The notes below the pieces were generated by a model. It was given only the letters and a program-made list of their open reading frames with translations. It ran no database searches and had not been told where the DNA came from. Positions 62,283-64,000 of a stretch of 64,000 nt of DNA are shown here, piece after piece (the first letter of the stretch is position 1; every line of letters starts with the position of its first letter). A program made the translations under genes and the position numbers. Source of the DNA: Edolisoma coerulescens (taxonomy: Eukaryota; Chordata; Aves; Passeriformes; Campephagidae); NCBI GenBank assembly GCA_013397115.1, contig VWZW01004863.1:124001-188000 (forward strand), written 5' to 3'.

Positions 62283-63029
62283 AATGGGATGGTGCTCTAG
62301 GGTCTGTGGCAAACAGTAAAGAAAAATATTTAGAGGTGTCAGAGGAGCAGAGGTGTCAGAGAATTGAAGGTGTCTCCAGTAACATGATCATCTGAATTTT
62401 AAGATTGAGTGTCTGTAGGCAGTTAGGTAAGGAGATGTCAAGGAAGGGAGTGTGAAAGAGTTAAGTATAAAAGGAATTGCTTAGGATGGATCTATCTGTG
62501 AAGTTCACAAACACAAGTTTGCTGCCATTTTAAGCACCAAGTGCTCCACTCATCCATACTTTGAGATCAAGTTCCTGTAAAAGTAGGTATTAAAGCCTGT
62601 ATGAGTCCATTATTTCACACAGGAAGAATTCAAGCTATTCCTGCAAAGAAAGGCAGCTAAATATTTGAGATAGAGTGGTTCTGCAAGAAGATCTGTTTTC
62701 TTAGACTGATGGAATCAAATATGAGAACAAACTTTCTTGTGACACCTATATCTGGAAGTTTACAGTAACCCTGTGGTCATGGCCCTGCTTCAAAATTCAT
62801 GCATGATGTCAATGAAGAACTGGTGCATGGACTGGAGAAGCTGCTTGCCCATGTTTTCCTAGGAGACTGAGCTGTGTGAAATCATCTTGGATGAGTGTTT
62901 CATGGGGCTTTCTGTATCTGTTCCTGTTGGGAAGGCAGATTGCCTCATCGAGATAAGCATTGAGTCATGAAGGTCACACAACAAAACAGAGTGGAACAAA
63001 CTATTTCAGTTGGAAGAGTCCTACAACAG

Positions 63030-63510
63030 CCACAGAATCACAGAATCATAGAATGGTTTGGGTTGGAAGGGACTTTAAAGATCATCTAGCTCCAATCACC
63101 CTGCCAAGGGCAGGGACACCTTTCACTATACCAGTTTACTCAAAGCCTCACCCAGCCTGGTCTTGAACACTTCCAGGGATGGGGCATCCACAACTTCTCT
63201 GGGCAATCTGTTCCAGGGCCTCACCACCCTCACACTAAAGAATTTCTAATATTTCATCTAAACATACTCTCTTTCAGTTTAAAGCCATTTCCCCTTATCC
63301 TATCACATGTCCTTTTTAAAAGTCTCTCCAGCTTTCTTGCAGTCCCCCGTTAGGTACTGGAAGGTGCTGTAAGGTCTCCCCAGAACCTTCTCTTCTCCAG
63401 GTTGAACAATCCAAACTCTCTCAGCCTGTCGTCATAGGAGAGGTGTTTCAGCCCTCTGATCATGTCCATGGCCTCCTCTGGCCTCACTCCAGCAGACCCA
63501 TGTCCTCCTT
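63030..63510 (-). mobile_element. CR1 LINE, 3'-end fragment, best preserved in the window
   Basis: The plus strand gives a long clean match to the reverse complement of a common CR1 3' end. The tail is 'cacagaatcacagaatcata', followed by 'gaatggtttgggttggaagg', 'gactttaaagatcatctag', 'cttgaacacttccagggatg', 'ctcaccaccctcacactaaa', 'aaggtctccccagaaccttc' and 'ctctcagcctgtcgtcatag', ending near 'cccatgtcctcctt'. It is 5'-truncated at about 480 bp. The good match suggests a relatively recent insertion. Confidence 0.95.
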
Positions 63511-63535
63511 AACTCGTTCAACTGCTTGAATCAAT

Positions 63536-63835
63536 TCAGGGCTGACCAAAATGTAAAGAATGTTATTAAGATCATTGTCCAAGTACCTGTCAGATGCTGA
63601 CAGGCTTGGGACCATCAATCACCTCTCCAGGAAGCCTGTTCCCAAGTTTGACCACTCTCTCAAGAAAAAATGCTTCCTAAACCTCATCTGGCTGAGTTTT
63701 GAACCATTCCCACATGTGGAATCATCACTGGATACCAGGGACAAGAGATCAGCACCCTGCTACCCACTTACCAGAAAGTCAACTGCTACAGCTACAAGAT
63801 GCTGTCCCCTGGAGTTGAGTATCGTCTACAAAACA
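63536..63835 (-). mobile_element. CR1 LINE fragment of a second subfamily, abutting the first
   Basis: Here the plus strand follows a different CR1 subfamily, reverse complemented: 'gctgaccaaaatgtaaagaa', 'gttattaagatcattgtcca', 'agatgctgacaggcttggga', 'ccaggaagcctgttcccaag', 'aaaatgcttcctaaacctca' and 'tggataccagggacaagaga'. The 3' tail is missing at the side facing the 63.0-kb copy, so the younger copy probably inserted into this one or next to it. Text becomes unrecognisable after about 63835. An open frame at 63560-63916 lies mostly within it and is not a gene. Confidence 0.82.
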
Positions 63836-64000
63836 TCAAATGATCACATGGACCTTTTTTTTTTTTTTTTTTGGTGTCAGCCTCTACAATTCTGCATAAT
63901 CAGCAGACTTTGCTGATTATGTCCTCACATGCTTCTACTGAATTTCTTTTGCCTATCTCAGCTTTTATCCATGTATCTACTCATCCAAATTAGAGGATAC
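63836..64000. other. Window end, nothing recognised
   Basis: A run of 18 T at 63855-63872 is followed by about 130 bp of unremarkable sequence. A short inverted repeat, 'aatcagcaga..tctgctgatt'-like, is visible around 63898-63920. Confidence 0.5.

Larger units (their letters stand above)
55626..63029. other. AT-rich non-coding DNA, no gene recognised
   Basis: Over 7.4 kb no gene is recognised. The part at 55.80-56.15 kb has a more complex composition and may be an old LTR. A tandem of TATA-like boxes lies at 56205-56256. A run of 18 A at 59693-59710, a (TTTTGG)-like tract near 60655-60680 and a purine-rich, G-run-containing tract at 62249-62282 are simple sequence. Frames near 56886-57318 and 57915-58238 are unsupported. 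Confidence 0.55.

Noticed and set aside
1..64000. About 130 open frames of 60-128 codons on both strands as possible genes
   Set aside because: They have no recognisable families, no consistent splice structure and composition like the surrounding DNA; in AT-rich vertebrate DNA of this size such frames are expected by chance, and the longest lie in repeats or C/T-rich tracts.
1..64000. tRNA, rRNA, CRISPR array, prophage or operon
   Set aside because: No cloverleaf with a ggttcga-type arm, no regularly spaced identical repeats with unique spacers and no dense collinear coding were seen; the content is that of a bird nuclear genome.

Overview
The window reads as nuclear DNA of a bird. The main evidence is a set of 3'-end fragments of CR1, the dominant avian LINE, recognisable by their family text and by tails made of short repeats around 'tcatagaatcatagaatgg'. 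It also holds several LTR sequences of kinds common in Neoaves, probably in a songbird, although the order is inference. The background is AT-rich and CpG-poor, with scattered microsatellites and one assembly gap of 42 N. Nothing suggests bacterial, phage or organellar DNA.

I find no protein-coding gene, tRNA, rRNA or CRISPR. All open frames are short (about 60-128 codons). None shows a family I recognise, except frames that fall inside transposable elements. The window is best read as a gene desert or part of a very large intron, with interspersed repeats as its only confidently identifiable content.

Layout: 1-4.8 kb is unannotated AT-rich DNA. A degenerate minisatellite of about 63 bp lies at 4.80-5.10 kb. 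CR1 copies on the minus strand lie at 8.2, 12.2, 18.4, 26.2, 38.3, 55.4, 63.0 and 63.5 kb. An old, decayed CR1 on the plus strand sits beside the 12.2 kb copy. A promoter-like LTR on the plus strand lies at about 18.96-19.5 kb, with inverted CCAAT boxes, a TATA-like box, a poly(A) signal and a splice-donor match. A small unexplained CpG-richer islet lies at 29.9-30.1 kb. At 36.4-37.7 kb an ERV-like element on the minus strand is interrupted by an LTR on the plus strand that contains the N gap and a TA microsatellite. An (ATCC)15 array abuts a CR1 tail at 38.3 kb. A probable LTR promoter on the minus strand lies at 44.0-44.6 kb. An apparently complete solo LTR with a 5-bp target duplication lies at 53.3-53.9 kb, and a truncated LTR joined to CR1 lies at 54.9-55.6 kb. 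An odd tandem of TATA-like boxes lies at 56.2 kb.

No genes act together here. The functional potential that can be seen is regulatory: LTR promoters, CpG islets, G-quadruplex-prone tracts and one possible spliced exon on the minus strand near 52.1 kb. All eight recognisable younger CR1 copies lie on the minus strand, which weakly suggests an intron of a gene transcribed along the plus strand. I do not see a previously undescribed biological system in this window.
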